From: Thauera terpenica 58Eu
GTDB lineage: Bacteria; Pseudomonadota; Gammaproteobacteria; Burkholderiales; Rhodocyclaceae
Length of the DNA stretch: 64,000 bases
Assembly: GCF_000443165.1 (NCBI RefSeq)
Contig: NZ_ATJV01000092.1
Coordinates: forward strand, 105,820 to 169,819
Direction of reading: 5' to 3'
In this document: positions 49,049-57,853 of the stretch, piece by piece
How the letters are laid out: each line of letters begins with the position of its first letter
How positions within the stretch are numbered: position 1 is the first letter of the stretch
Program-made: the position numbers and the translations under genes
The notes under the pieces: generated by a model
Told to the model about the DNA's origin: nothing
Seen by the model: the letters and a program-made list of their open reading frames with translations, nothing else
Database searches by the model: none

Positions 49049-51256
49049 TCAGACGGGCGCCCGTGCAAGCTTGGGTGCCGTGGTGGTCGTCAGCCAGGCT
49101 GTCGTGTCCTCGGCGTTGCGCGGCTTGCAGAAGAGATAGCCTTGCCCCTCCTGGCAGCCGAGCACGCCGAGAGTGACGTTCTGTTCGGTGTGCTCGATGC
49201 CTTCGGCGACCGTACGCAGGCCGATGCAGTGTGCCATGTTCAGGATCGCCTCGACGATGGCGATGTCCTGGCGGTTGGCGGGCAGCTCGGAGACGAAGCT
49301 GCGGTCGATCTTCAGCGCCGAGATCGGTAGCCTGCGCAGCAGCGTGAGCGAGGAATAGCCGACGCCGAAGTCGTCGATCGCGATCGATACGCCCATGTCG
49401 CGCAAGGCCTGGAGCAGACCATTGACCGCCGGCCCGTCCGCGGTCAGCGCGCTCTCGGTGAGCTCGACCTCGAGGCAGGCGGCGGGCACGTCGTGCTGCG
49501 CCAGGATCTGGGCGATCTCGTCGACCAGCTCGGAGCGCAGCTGCATCGGCGACACGTTCACCGCCACACGTGGCACTGACAGGCCCAGCGCACGCCACGC
49601 GGCGATTTGCGCGACCGCCATTTCCATCACTTTCAGCCCCAGTGCGCAGATCAGTCCGCTGTCCTCGGCGAGCGCGATGAAGCGTGCAGGCAACAGCAGG
49701 CCGAGCCGCGGATGGTTCCAGCGCACCAGCGCCTCCATGCCGGAGAGGGTGTGGTCGGTGAGCCCCAACTGCGGCTGGTAGTGCAGCACGAGCTGGTCCT
49801 CCTCGAGCGCCACGCGCAGCTCGGACTCGAGCGTCATGCGTTCCATGGCGCGCACGTTCATGTGCTCGGAGAAGACCTGGTACTGGTTTCCGCCCGACTC
49901 CTTGGCGTGGTACATGGCGAGGTCGGCGTGGCGCAGCAGCGAGTCTTCGTTGTGGCCTTGCTGCGGAAAGACGGCAACGCCGATGCTGCCACCCACGTGC
50001 AGGGTGCGTCCGCGCAGGGTGAGCGGCTGCAGCACGGCGGTGATGATCTTGGCGGCGATCACCTCCGCATCCTCAGCCCGGCGCAGGGCGGGCAGCACGA
50101 CGGCGAATTCGTCGCCGCCGAGCCGGGCTACGGTGTCGGAGTCGCGCACCGTTGCGTTCAGGCGCTGCGCCATCTCCTGCAGCATGGCGTCGCCGACGTC
50201 GTGACCGAGGGTGTCGTTGATCCACTTGAAGCGATCGAGGTCGAGGAAGAGCACGCCCAGCTGCGTACCGGTGCGTTGGGCCGCGCGTATGCCCTGGTGC
50301 AGACGATCCATGAGTGCAGCGCGATTGGGCAGACTGGTGAGGGCGTCGCGCGTGGCCATGCGCATGACACGGGCTTCGGCGTCCTGACGACGGCTGACTT
50401 CGCGCTCGAGTTGGTGCACGCGCTCGCGCAGCTCGAGCTCGACGATCACGCTGCGGGCGAGCACGCGTAGGGCCTGGCGCTGGCCGTCGTCGAGCTGGCG
50501 TGGGTGGTGGTCGATGACGCACAGCGCGCCGATGACTTCACCGCCGGGCATCACCAGCGGCATGCCTGCGTAGAAGCGCACACCGGGTGCGCCGCGCACC
50601 AGCGGGCTGTCGGCAAAGCGTGGATCCTGAGTCGCATCCTCGATCTCGAGCAAGTCGTAGGTCAGCAGGGCGTGGGCGCAGAAGCTCACCGAGCGCGAGG
50701 TCTCGCTGGCCTCGAGGCCGACACGCGCCTTGAACCACTGCCGATCTGCGTCGACCAGGCTGATGAGGCCGATCGGCGCCTGTGTGATCGCCGCGGCGAT
50801 GCGGGCGATGGCGTCGAAGGATTCCTCGGCGGGGGTGTCGAGCACTTGCAGGCGGGTGAGTCGGTTCAGGCGCTCAAGCTCGTTTGGCGGCAGCGGTGGC
50901 ATCCAGCTCGCCAGCTGCGCGAGCAGGCCCGAAAGCTCGCCGCATTTGTCGAAGAAGGCATCGGCGCCGCCGTCGCGGCACAGTGCCTTATAGGGGTCGG
51001 CGGGCTGGTTGCTCAGGATCACCACGCGCGGTGCGAGCCCTGCGGTGGCACGCAGTTTGCGCAACAGGCTCATTCCACTGCCCGGGCTCAGGGCGAGGTC
51101 GAGCAGGACAGTGTCGGGACGGGTGCGGGTGATGAGCTGGTAGGCTTCGTCCTCGCCGGCCGCGGTGCCGATCACGGCGAGGGAAGGATGGCCTGCCAGC
51201 AGGGCGAGCAGGTTGTCCCGCACGAGGGCGGAGTCTTCGACGATGACGATGCGCAT
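49049..51256 (-). CDS. REC-GAF-GGDEF-EAL signalling protein
   Basis: 735 residues from ATG 51256 (MRIVIVEDSALVRDN); ATG at 51265 is also possible. Receiver 1-120 (VIVEDS, Asp in LLDLALSPG), GAF about 150-290 (FDAIARIAAAITQAPIGLIS), GGDEF about 310-470 with intact LGGDEFAVV, and EAL about 485-725 with MEALVRWNHP, LELTESAL-like ELTESAL and IDDFGVGYSSL. Both catalytic motifs look intact, so it may make and/or break c-di-GMP. Its receiver suggests that the adjacent CHASE3 kinase feeds it. Confidence 0.93.
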   Translation of the reverse strand: MRIVIVEDSALVRDNLLALLAGHPSLAVIGTAAGEDEAYQLITRTRPDTVLLDLALSPGSGMSLLRKLRATAGLAPRVVILSNQPADPYKALCRDGGADAFFDKCGELSGLLAQLASWMPPLPPNELERLNRLTRLQVLDTPAEESFDAIARIAAAITQAPIGLISLVDADRQWFKARVGLEASETSRSVSFCAHALLTYDLLEIEDATQDPRFADSPLVRGAPGVRFYAGMPLVMPGGEVIGALCVIDHHPRQLDDGQRQALRVLARSVIVELELRERVHQLEREVSRRQDAEARVMRMATRDALTSLPNRAALMDRLHQGIRAAQRTGTQLGVLFLDLDRFKWINDTLGHDVGDAMLQEMAQRLNATVRDSDTVARLGGDEFAVVLPALRRAEDAEVIAAKIITAVLQPLTLRGRTLHVGGSIGVAVFPQQGHNEDSLLRHADLAMYHAKESGGNQYQVFSEHMNVRAMERMTLESELRVALEEDQLVLHYQPQLGLTDHTLSGMEALVRWNHPRLGLLLPARFIALAEDSGLICALGLKVMEMAVAQIAAWRALGLSVPRVAVNVSPMQLRSELVDEIAQILAQHDVPAACLEVELTESALTADGPAVNGLLQALRDMGVSIAIDDFGVGYSSLTLLRRLPISALKIDRSFVSELPANRQDIAIVEAILNMAHCIGLRTVAEGIEHTEQNVTLGVLGCQEGQGYLFCKPRNAEDTTAWLTTTTAPKLARAPV

Positions 51257-51362
51257 GGCGACCATTCCGGAGAGCGTTGAACTGTCATCCATGATCGCGG
51301 CTGGGGCTTGTTTCACCCATCGGCGCTGAGCGCATCGTGGTGTGGCGGAAGCGCTGATTCAG

Positions 51363-51383
51363 GTGTAGGGCGTCACCCTACAC
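51363..51383. repeat. perfect 8-bp inverted repeat between regulator and EAL genes
   Basis: GTGTAGGG and CCCTACAC around CGTCA, 24 bases after the regulator stop. No T-run; may be an operator or a weak terminator. Confidence 0.55.
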
Positions 51384-51406
51384 GGCCCCTGCCCGCGGCA
51401 TGCGCG

Positions 51407-52045
51407 TCAGTCGCTGTCCACCAGGTCGTTGGCCACGCAGTAGCGTGCGATCTCGGCGGTGCCGGCCAGCCCGGTCTTGTCGATGATGCGGCTGCGGTAG
51501 GTGCCCACCGTCTTCACCGACAGGTGCATGGTCTTGGCAATCTCGCTTGCGCTGAGCCCGGCGGCGATCAGCAGCATGACGCGGTATTCCTGTGCGGAAA
51601 GCGTTTCGTGCAGTCTGCGTGCGGGCGCTTCGGCGCTGAGCAGGTCGGCGAGGCGTACGGCGAGGTCGGCGCTGATGTAGCGCTGGTCATTGAGCACGCG
51701 CTCGATGGCGACCACCAGTTCCTTGATCGCATGCTCCTTGGTCAGATACCCGGCGGCACCGAGCTGCAGCGCGCGCGCGGCATAGGCGGCTTCGTCGTGC
51801 ATGCTCAGCATGAGCACGCGCGTCGTCGGTGCGGCACGGCGCAGCTGCACCAGGCCCTCGACGCCACTCGTATCCGGCAGCGACAGGTCGAGCACGGCAA
51901 GGTCCCACGGGCTGGCCCGCACTTGCTCGAGCGCCTCGGCCAGGCTGGCGGCCTCGGCGATCGTGGCCTGCGGCCAGTGCCGTTCGATGAGCTGGCGCAC
52001 GCCGAAGCGCATCACCGGATGATCGTCCACGATCAGGATGCGCAT
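51407..52045 (-). CDS. NarL/FixJ-type response regulator
   Basis: 212 residues. Receiver with VDDHP, phospho-acceptor in LAVLDLSLPDTSG (Asp about 53), and Lys in YLTKEHA. LuxR helix-turn-helix at about 145-205 (LSAQEYRVMLLIAAGLSASEIAKTMHLS). The start overlaps the kinase stop by 13 bases, which indicates translational coupling. Regulated genes unknown, possibly the c-di-GMP enzyme downstream. Confidence 0.92.
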   Translation of the reverse strand: MRILIVDDHPVMRFGVRQLIERHWPQATIAEAASLAEALEQVRASPWDLAVLDLSLPDTSGVEGLVQLRRAAPTTRVLMLSMHDEAAYAARALQLGAAGYLTKEHAIKELVVAIERVLNDQRYISADLAVRLADLLSAEAPARRLHETLSAQEYRVMLLIAAGLSASEIAKTMHLSVKTVGTYRSRIIDKTGLAGTAEIARYCVANDLVDSD

Positions 52046-53529
52046 GTCGCGTCCTCCTTGTTGCCCGCCAAGGGCAGGTTAACTTCCACACGCACGCCGC
52101 CGTCGCGACCGCTGCCGACCTGCAGGCTGCCACCGGCGAGCGAGGCACGCTCGCGCATGCTCACCAGCCCGAGTGAGGTGGTGATCGGAGGTGTGCCTGC
52201 TTGCGCCATGCCGCAGCCGTCGTCCTCGATCGCAAGGCGGTAGATGCCGCTTTGTGCTTCGCGCGCCACCTCGCCCGCGATCCACACTCGCTGCGCACCC
52301 GCATGGCGGGCGATGTTGGTCAGTGCCTCCTGGGTGATGCGGTAGAGCTGGGTGGTCTGCTCCGGGTTGAGACAGTCGGTGTCGTCGACCTTCACCGTGC
52401 AGTTGACGCCTGCGTGCTCGCCGAACTGCCGTCCGGCCAGCGTCAGCGCGGGGCTGAGTCCCAGATCGTCGAGCAGCGGCGGACGCAGGGCGGCGGCGAT
52501 GCGGCGCACGGTGGCGATGCCCTCGGCCACCAGCGCATCGATCTGGCGGAGCGTCTCGGTGCCGCGCTCAACTCCGTCGAGCGTGCGATGCGCGCTCATC
52601 TTCAAGGAGGTGAGCACCTGCCCCAGCTGGTCATGCACCTCGCGCGCCAGCCGACGGCGCTCGGTCTCGATGCTGCGGTCGAGCTCATGCGCGAAGGACT
52701 TGATCTCGGCGCGGGCGCGCTCGAGCGCAGCGGTGCGTGCGGCGACGGTGTCCTCGAGGTGGGTGTTGGCGTCGACCAGTGCGGCCTCGGCACGTCGGCG
52801 GCGCGCCTGCTCGCGCTGCAGCAGGAGGTAGGCGATGACGATCAGCACCACGCCGCTGGCCGTCAGCACCACCGCCCACATTACCGCGTTGCGCTTCAGC
52901 TCGAGCAGGTGCTTGTCGCGGTGTACGATTTCCTCACGCAAACCGGCGTCGACCTCATCGAAGCGCGTGCGGATCTCGTCCATCACGGTGCGACCTTGGT
53001 CCAGCAGTGCCCGAAAGCGTGCGGTGTAGGCCCCTTCCGTGCGGCGCGCGTCGATATTGCGCTGGGCCAGCTCCATGCGGCCGAGCACCAGTGCCCACAA
53101 GGCGTCGAGGTCGGTGGCATGCGAGGGTGTGGCGACCGCGCGCAGCGCGCTGAAGGCGGGCTCAAGGGCGTCGCGGCCCGCCAGAAACGGACCCAGATAA
53201 TGTTCGTCGCCGGTCAGGACATAGCCGCGCTGCCCGGTTTCGATATCCTTCAGCGCCGACAATACGGTGCCTGCATGCAGCAGGCCGATGCTGGCGCGTG
53301 ACCGCATCAGGGTCTCGTGTTCCACCGTCTGCAGGCTGCGATAGCCGGAATAGGCGAGCAGGATGAACAGCAGCAAACCGCCGGCGAGCAGCAGGCCGGC
53401 GGTGAGCGCCGGACGGCGCATGGCGGGGCGGGAGGTGGTCAGGTCGGCATGCTGCATGTGGCGGCTGAGAGAACGGAGCTGATCAAGGTTGGGGTGCATT
53501 CGGGGCGCATCCGGGGAGATGACGCTCAT
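52033..53529 (-). CDS. CHASE3-domain sensor histidine kinase
   Basis: 498 residues from ATG 53529 (MSVISPDAP). First membrane helix about 45-65, CHASE3 periplasmic domain about 70-210 (LSALKDIETGQRGYVLTGDEHYL is typical), second helix about 215-235, a coiled coil, then HisKA_3 with ETERRRLAREVHDQLGQVLTSLKM and an ATPase domain with IEDDGCGM and SLGLVSMRERASLAGG. CHASE3 senses an unknown outside signal. Paired with the NarL-type regulator that follows. Confidence 0.9.
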   Translation of the reverse strand: MSVISPDAPRMHPNLDQLRSLSRHMQHADLTTSRPAMRRPALTAGLLLAGGLLLFILLAYSGYRSLQTVEHETLMRSRASIGLLHAGTVLSALKDIETGQRGYVLTGDEHYLGPFLAGRDALEPAFSALRAVATPSHATDLDALWALVLGRMELAQRNIDARRTEGAYTARFRALLDQGRTVMDEIRTRFDEVDAGLREEIVHRDKHLLELKRNAVMWAVVLTASGVVLIVIAYLLLQREQARRRRAEAALVDANTHLEDTVAARTAALERARAEIKSFAHELDRSIETERRRLAREVHDQLGQVLTSLKMSAHRTLDGVERGTETLRQIDALVAEGIATVRRIAAALRPPLLDDLGLSPALTLAGRQFGEHAGVNCTVKVDDTDCLNPEQTTQLYRITQEALTNIARHAGAQRVWIAGEVAREAQSGIYRLAIEDDGCGMAQAGTPPITTSLGLVSMRERASLAGGSLQVGSGRDGGVRVEVNLPLAGNKEDATCAS

Positions 53530-53679
53530 CCATGGTGGGCGCCCGAGCCGAATGCGCTGATGACGATTGTATGCGCTTGGCGGCGCGTCGTCCGCGTCGG
53601 GCGCCCGTCGTTTCACCGTGAGCGCTGGCGGCCACGGCGGATACGGACCGAGCGTGTTCGGAACAGCTCTTGCAAGCGT

Positions 53680-53685
53680 TACACT
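53680..53685 (+). promoter_or_regulatory. candidate -10 element of ovoA
   Basis: TACACT 85 bases upstream of ovoA, with only a weak -35 (TTCGGA). Confidence 0.25.
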
Positions 53686-53770
53686 TTTGCACTGAAACCC
53701 CTCGCCGGGCAGCGCACACACGCAGTGTCAGCGCTTTTTTCGCGGGCGCACCGCAAAGGATTTCGACGAT

Positions 53771-55915
53771 ATGAACCAATGGCAACACCGCCAGAACGAA
53801 GACCAGCTGTTCCCGCGCACCCCGCTGCTGGCGGGTACCCAGGTCGAGGCCAAGCGTCAGGAATTGCTCGATTACTTTCATGCCACCTGCGACCGCTATG
53901 AGTCGCTGTTCGAAGTGCTGAGCTGCGATGAGGCCTATTACGAGAAGCCAATCAGCCTGCGCCACCCGCTGATCTTCTATTACGGTCACACCGCGACCTT
54001 CTTCATCAACAAGTTCCTGCTCGCAGGCCTGATCGAGCAGCGCATCGATCCGCGCCTGGAGTCGATGTTTGCGGTGGGTGTGGATGAGATGAGCTGGGAT
54101 GATCTCGATGACACCCGTTACGACTGGCCGAGCGTGGCCGAGGTGGCCGATTACCGCAAAAAGATGCGGGCGGTGGTCGACAAGGTGATTCGTACCACAG
54201 CCTTCAGCCTGCCGATCGGCTGGAAGGACCCGATGTGGGCGGTGCTGATGGGGATAGAGCACGAGCGCATCCATCTCGAGACCTCGTCGGTGCTGATGCG
54301 CCAGCACGCGCTCAAATACGTACAGCCCCATCCCGCCTGGCGGCCGTGCACCGAGCACGCCGAGCCGGCGCCAAACACCCTGGTCGACATCCCCGCCGGC
54401 ACGGTGATGCTGGGGCGCAGCTTTGATGAACCGATCTATGGCTGGGACAACGAATACGGCGAACACCGCGCTGAGGTGGCCGCCTTTCGCGCCGCGCGCA
54501 CGCTGGTGACGAACCGCGAATATCTTGATTTCGTCGACGCGGGCGGCTACGCCGACGATGGTGTGTGGGACGAGGAGGGCCTGAACTGGCGGCGCTACGC
54601 GCGCGCTGAACATCCCAGCTTCTGGGTTGCGTCAAGCGAGGGCTGGCGACTGCGCCTGCTCAGCGAGGAAGTGCCCATGCCCTGGGACTGGCCGGTGGAG
54701 GTCAATTGCCTCGAGGCCCGTGCATTTTGCGTGTGGAAGGCGCGCGCAAGCGGGCTGTCGGTACGCCTGCCGAGCGAAGACGAGTGGAAGCGGCTGTACG
54801 ATCACGTCGGTCTGAGCGATGTGCCCCCTGACGCACCCGCCAACGCCAACCTGCACCTCGACCACTGGGCCTCGAGCTGCCCGGTGACGCGTTTCGCCCA
54901 CGGCGAGCTGTTCGATGTGGTCGGCAATGTCTGGCAGTGGTGCGAGACGCCGACCTATCCGTTCGACGGCTTCGACGTGCATCCGATCTACGACGACTTC
55001 ACCGCGCCGACCTTCGACGATCGCCACAACATCATCAAGGGCGGCAGCTGGATCTCGACCGGCAATGAATCGCGCCACGCCTCGCGCTACGCCTTTCGCC
55101 GCCATTTCTTTCAGCATGCGGGCTTTCGCTACATCGTCAGTGAGGCACCGGTGATCAATCCGGCCTCGTCCTATGAGAGTGACGCGCTGCTGTCGCAGTA
55201 CGCCGAGTTCCATTACGGCGATGAACACTTCGGTGTGCCCAACTTTCCGCGGGCGCTCGCCGACATCGCCATCGACGCCCAGCGTCGGTTGGGCAATGGC
55301 CAGTTCAGGCGTGCACTCGATCTGGGCTGCGCCACCGGACGGGCGAGCTTCGAGCTGGCGCGCGCGTTTGAGCGCGTGGTGGGCATCGACTTCTCGGCGC
55401 GCTTCATCCAGGCTGGCGTCAAACTCGCCGAAACCGGCGTGCTGCGTTACACCTTGCCTGACGAGGGTGAGCTGGTGAGCTACCACGAGCGCCGCCTCGA
55501 TGCGCTGGGCCTGGCCGGAACGGCTGAGCGCGTCGAGTTCTGGCAGGGCGATGCGTGCAATCTGAAGGACGTGTTCGTCGGCTTCGATCTGATCCTCGCC
55601 GCCAACCTGATCGACCGCCTCTACAGCCCGCGCCGCTTCCTGGCTGACGTCACCCATCGCCTCAATCCGGGCGGCCTGCTGCTGCTGGCCTCACCCTACA
55701 CCTGGCTGGAAGAGCACACCAAGCGCGAGGAGTGGATCGGTGGCTTCAAGAAGGACGGCGAGTCCTACACCACGCTCGACGGCCTGAAAGATCTGCTCAG
55801 CGCCGACTATGAGCTGGTGCAGGGGCCGCAGGCCGTGCCTTTCGTGATTCGCGAGACACGGCGCAAGCATCAGCACACGCTGTCTGAACTGACGATCTGG
55901 CGGCGACGCTCATGA
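53771..55915 (+). CDS. ovoA: 5-histidylcysteine sulfoxide synthase / N-methyltransferase OvoA
   Basis: 714 residues, three domains. DinB_2-like (about 25-190) holds the iron ligands H164-x3-H168-x-E170 (EHERIHLE). The FGE-sulfatase domain (about 205-455) has VTNREYLDFVDAGGY, VRLPSEDEWKRL, and GNVWQWCETP. The methyltransferase (about 480-714) has LDLGCATGRASFELA. OvoA joins cysteine to C5 of histidine with oxygen, then methylates 5-thiohistidine to ovothiol A, a strong antioxidant. EgtB-type enzymes of ergothioneine synthesis lack this fused methyltransferase. The C-S lyase OvoB is not in the window. Confidence 0.92.
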   Translation: MNQWQHRQNEDQLFPRTPLLAGTQVEAKRQELLDYFHATCDRYESLFEVLSCDEAYYEKPISLRHPLIFYYGHTATFFINKFLLAGLIEQRIDPRLESMFAVGVDEMSWDDLDDTRYDWPSVAEVADYRKKMRAVVDKVIRTTAFSLPIGWKDPMWAVLMGIEHERIHLETSSVLMRQHALKYVQPHPAWRPCTEHAEPAPNTLVDIPAGTVMLGRSFDEPIYGWDNEYGEHRAEVAAFRAARTLVTNREYLDFVDAGGYADDGVWDEEGLNWRRYARAEHPSFWVASSEGWRLRLLSEEVPMPWDWPVEVNCLEARAFCVWKARASGLSVRLPSEDEWKRLYDHVGLSDVPPDAPANANLHLDHWASSCPVTRFAHGELFDVVGNVWQWCETPTYPFDGFDVHPIYDDFTAPTFDDRHNIIKGGSWISTGNESRHASRYAFRRHFFQHAGFRYIVSEAPVINPASSYESDALLSQYAEFHYGDEHFGVPNFPRALADIAIDAQRRLGNGQFRRALDLGCATGRASFELARAFERVVGIDFSARFIQAGVKLAETGVLRYTLPDEGELVSYHERRLDALGLAGTAERVEFWQGDACNLKDVFVGFDLILAANLIDRLYSPRRFLADVTHRLNPGGLLLLASPYTWLEEHTKREEWIGGFKKDGESYTTLDGLKDLLSADYELVQGPQAVPFVIRETRRKHQHTLSELTIWRRRS

Positions 55916-55951
55916 AGTCTGGAGGCGCTGCGCGGACGGGCGAAGCCGACT

Positions 55952-57187
55952 TCAGTCCGCCAGCGCCAGCGCCTCCAGGCGCTTGAAGTCTTCATCCAGG
56001 GGCAGGGCAAGACGAGCACGCTTCAAGGCCAGTTGCGACTGTTTTCGCGCGGCCGCCCTGAAGGCCGGATGCCCCAGGCGGTGCATCGACTGCAGGGTCT
56101 TCTGTAGCCGAATGCCCACGGCAAGGTCGCCAGCGCCTGATTGCGAAATGGGCGAGAAGGCATCCTCGAACAAATCTTCCACGGCCATCGGTGGCACGAA
56201 CACATGCGGATAGTCGATTTCGCTGTCTTGTTCGCGTGGCTCGGCGAGGATGGCGAGCACCCGATTCAGGGTCGACAGGGTTGTGATCGCGGTGCCGGCG
56301 TCGTTGATGCCGGGAGAGAGCGCCTTGATCGCGATCTCCGCCAGCACCACCACGCCAAAGCGCGGGTCCTGGTCGAAGGAGCGCGTGGCGCCGATATCGA
56401 AAGCGCCACGCACGCGGCGCAGGGCCGCTTCGTCCGGCGCGAAGTTGAGCCATGCCAGGGGTACGGTGTTGTCTACAAAATTGCCCGGCATCACCTCCAC
56501 GTGCACCTCGCCGTCATTTTCTGCCGCCAATTGCTCCAGCGCCGCGAGGTCGATGTGCTGCACGTAGCCGATCCGCTTGCCGATCACGCTGGCTGCGCGC
56601 GGGGGAGGGCCGATGCGCATGCGTGCGCCGTAACAGGGCTGCTCCCACAGCGCGCGCAGGCTGCTTGAAGCGACCGCTTCCACCCGTGCGATGGCGTCGC
56701 CCACTCGGCCGAAGCGCGCCAGCAGATCGATCCAGCGCAGCAGGGTGAGGACGATGAGCACGATCACCGCGATCGTGCTCAGCATCAGCACGATTCGCCC
56801 GCCCTCGCCGTACACCCCCGCATTGAGCGCAATGATGCCCACCAGGCTGAAGAGGAAGCTGCCGACGAAGGTCGCGACCGCGTTCTGCGCGCTGTTGTCG
56901 CGAATCAACAGTTCAGTGACCCGCGGCGTGGTCGCGTTCGACGCCCCGGCGTAGGCCGACACCATCGTTGTCAGTGAAAACGTTGCCACCGCCAGCATGC
57001 TCGAGGCCATGATGTGCAACACATTGCCAACCGATTCGGCACCGATGCGCAGCGACCATTCACCCGGGATCCAGGGCTCGAGCACGATGCCCGCGACCGC
57101 GCTGAAGATGCCGGCCACAGCAAACAAAGTGGATCGCACCCACAGGCGGCGAGTGAGATCGATGATGAGCCAGCGTAGTCGCGTCAT
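55952..57187 (-). CDS. DUF2254 predicted membrane protein
   Basis: 411 residues from ATG 57187 (MTRLRWLIIDLTRRLW). Four membrane helices in the first 165 residues (about 17-37, 55-80, 105-130, 135-155), then a soluble C-terminal domain (about 200-400) with SIKALSPGINDAGTA-like IKALSPGINDAGTAI. Matches the DUF2254 family, function unknown. Convergent with ovoA. Confidence 0.85.
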   Translation of the reverse strand: MTRLRWLIIDLTRRLWVRSTLFAVAGIFSAVAGIVLEPWIPGEWSLRIGAESVGNVLHIMASSMLAVATFSLTTMVSAYAGASNATTPRVTELLIRDNSAQNAVATFVGSFLFSLVGIIALNAGVYGEGGRIVLMLSTIAVIVLIVLTLLRWIDLLARFGRVGDAIARVEAVASSSLRALWEQPCYGARMRIGPPPRAASVIGKRIGYVQHIDLAALEQLAAENDGEVHVEVMPGNFVDNTVPLAWLNFAPDEAALRRVRGAFDIGATRSFDQDPRFGVVVLAEIAIKALSPGINDAGTAITTLSTLNRVLAILAEPREQDSEIDYPHVFVPPMAVEDLFEDAFSPISQSGAGDLAVGIRLQKTLQSMHRLGHPAFRAAARKQSQLALKRARLALPLDEDFKRLEALALAD

Positions 57188-57592
57188 TGATTGTTCCGGT
57201 GAGGGTTGCCCACGCTTGCGGGCAAGACCAGGCCCGTCGATCGCCGTCCGCTCAGCGCACGGGGCAAGCATGGGCAAGCAGCACGGCGTGCCCTTGAGCG
57301 CCGGGCAAGGGTCCGTATTGTATGCGCTCCGGCCCAGTGCCTCGTGCCGCGCACGCTGCGTGGATGCACGCCCGGCTCATCACCACCGCTTTGTTAATGG
57401 CATTAGCACAGGCGGTGCTGGCATTAACCAAACAAGTCCATGGGTTAACAGTGGGAGCCTATGATGCAAGTATGGTTATAGGGCGGCGAGGCGACGCGCC
57501 CTGATTCAAGGCGCAAGGGCCGGAATCGGAGCTCGTCGCGCCAGGTGAAATTTCGCGATCCTTTGCGACTCTTCGAATGCGGAGACTGAGAA
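57188..57592. other. 405-base control region upstream of torE
   Basis: No gene found. It holds the repeats listed at 57394-57448, TATGAT (57460-57465) as a possible -10, and a GC-rich leader of about 125 bases before torE. No FNR box (TTGAT-N4-ATCAA) and no CTGTTCATAT-type TorR boxes were seen. Confidence 0.5.
57394..57448. promoter_or_regulatory. repeat-rich possible regulator site of the tor operon
   Basis: TGGCATTA occurs at 57398 and 57419, exactly 21 bases (two helical turns) apart. TTAATG..GCAC is mirrored by GTGC..CATTAA, and TTAACC (57424) by GGTTAA (57443). The AT-rich patch stands out in a GC-rich region just upstream of a possible -10. Confidence 0.45.
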
Positions 57593-57778
57593 ATGAAGAC
57601 TCAACACAGTGCGGCTGCGGTCATGTCAAACGAAGCCACGGGTGGCAGCAGGAGCGATTGGCGCAATTTCCTGTTGCTCGCCTTTGTCGGCTTGCCGGTG
57701 GTGATGGTGGGCGCAATCGCCGCTTACGGATTCGTCGTCTGGTTCTTGCAACTGGCTTTTTTCGGCCCGCCGTCCTGA
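57593..57778 (+). CDS. torE: TorE/NapE-like small membrane protein
   Basis: 61 residues with one membrane helix (about 26-50: FLLLAFVGLPVVMVGAIAAYGFVVWF) and the NapE/TorE ending QLAFFGPPS. Function unclear. torE precedes torCAD in Shewanella-type operons, and that order is kept here. The gap to torC is 75 bases. Confidence 0.85.
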   Translation: MKTQHSAAAVMSNEATGGSRSDWRNFLLLAFVGLPVVMVGAIAAYGFVVWFLQLAFFGPPS

Positions 57779-57853
57779 GCCTTGCGCAGACGACCGACTT
57801 AGTCATCTTCACTGCCGCGTCCGCAGCGCCGGACACCACGCTGGAGCAACATC

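Noticed and set aside
57480..57592. FNR box in the tor leader (TGATTCAAG)
   Set aside because: Only a half-match; the second half site is missing.
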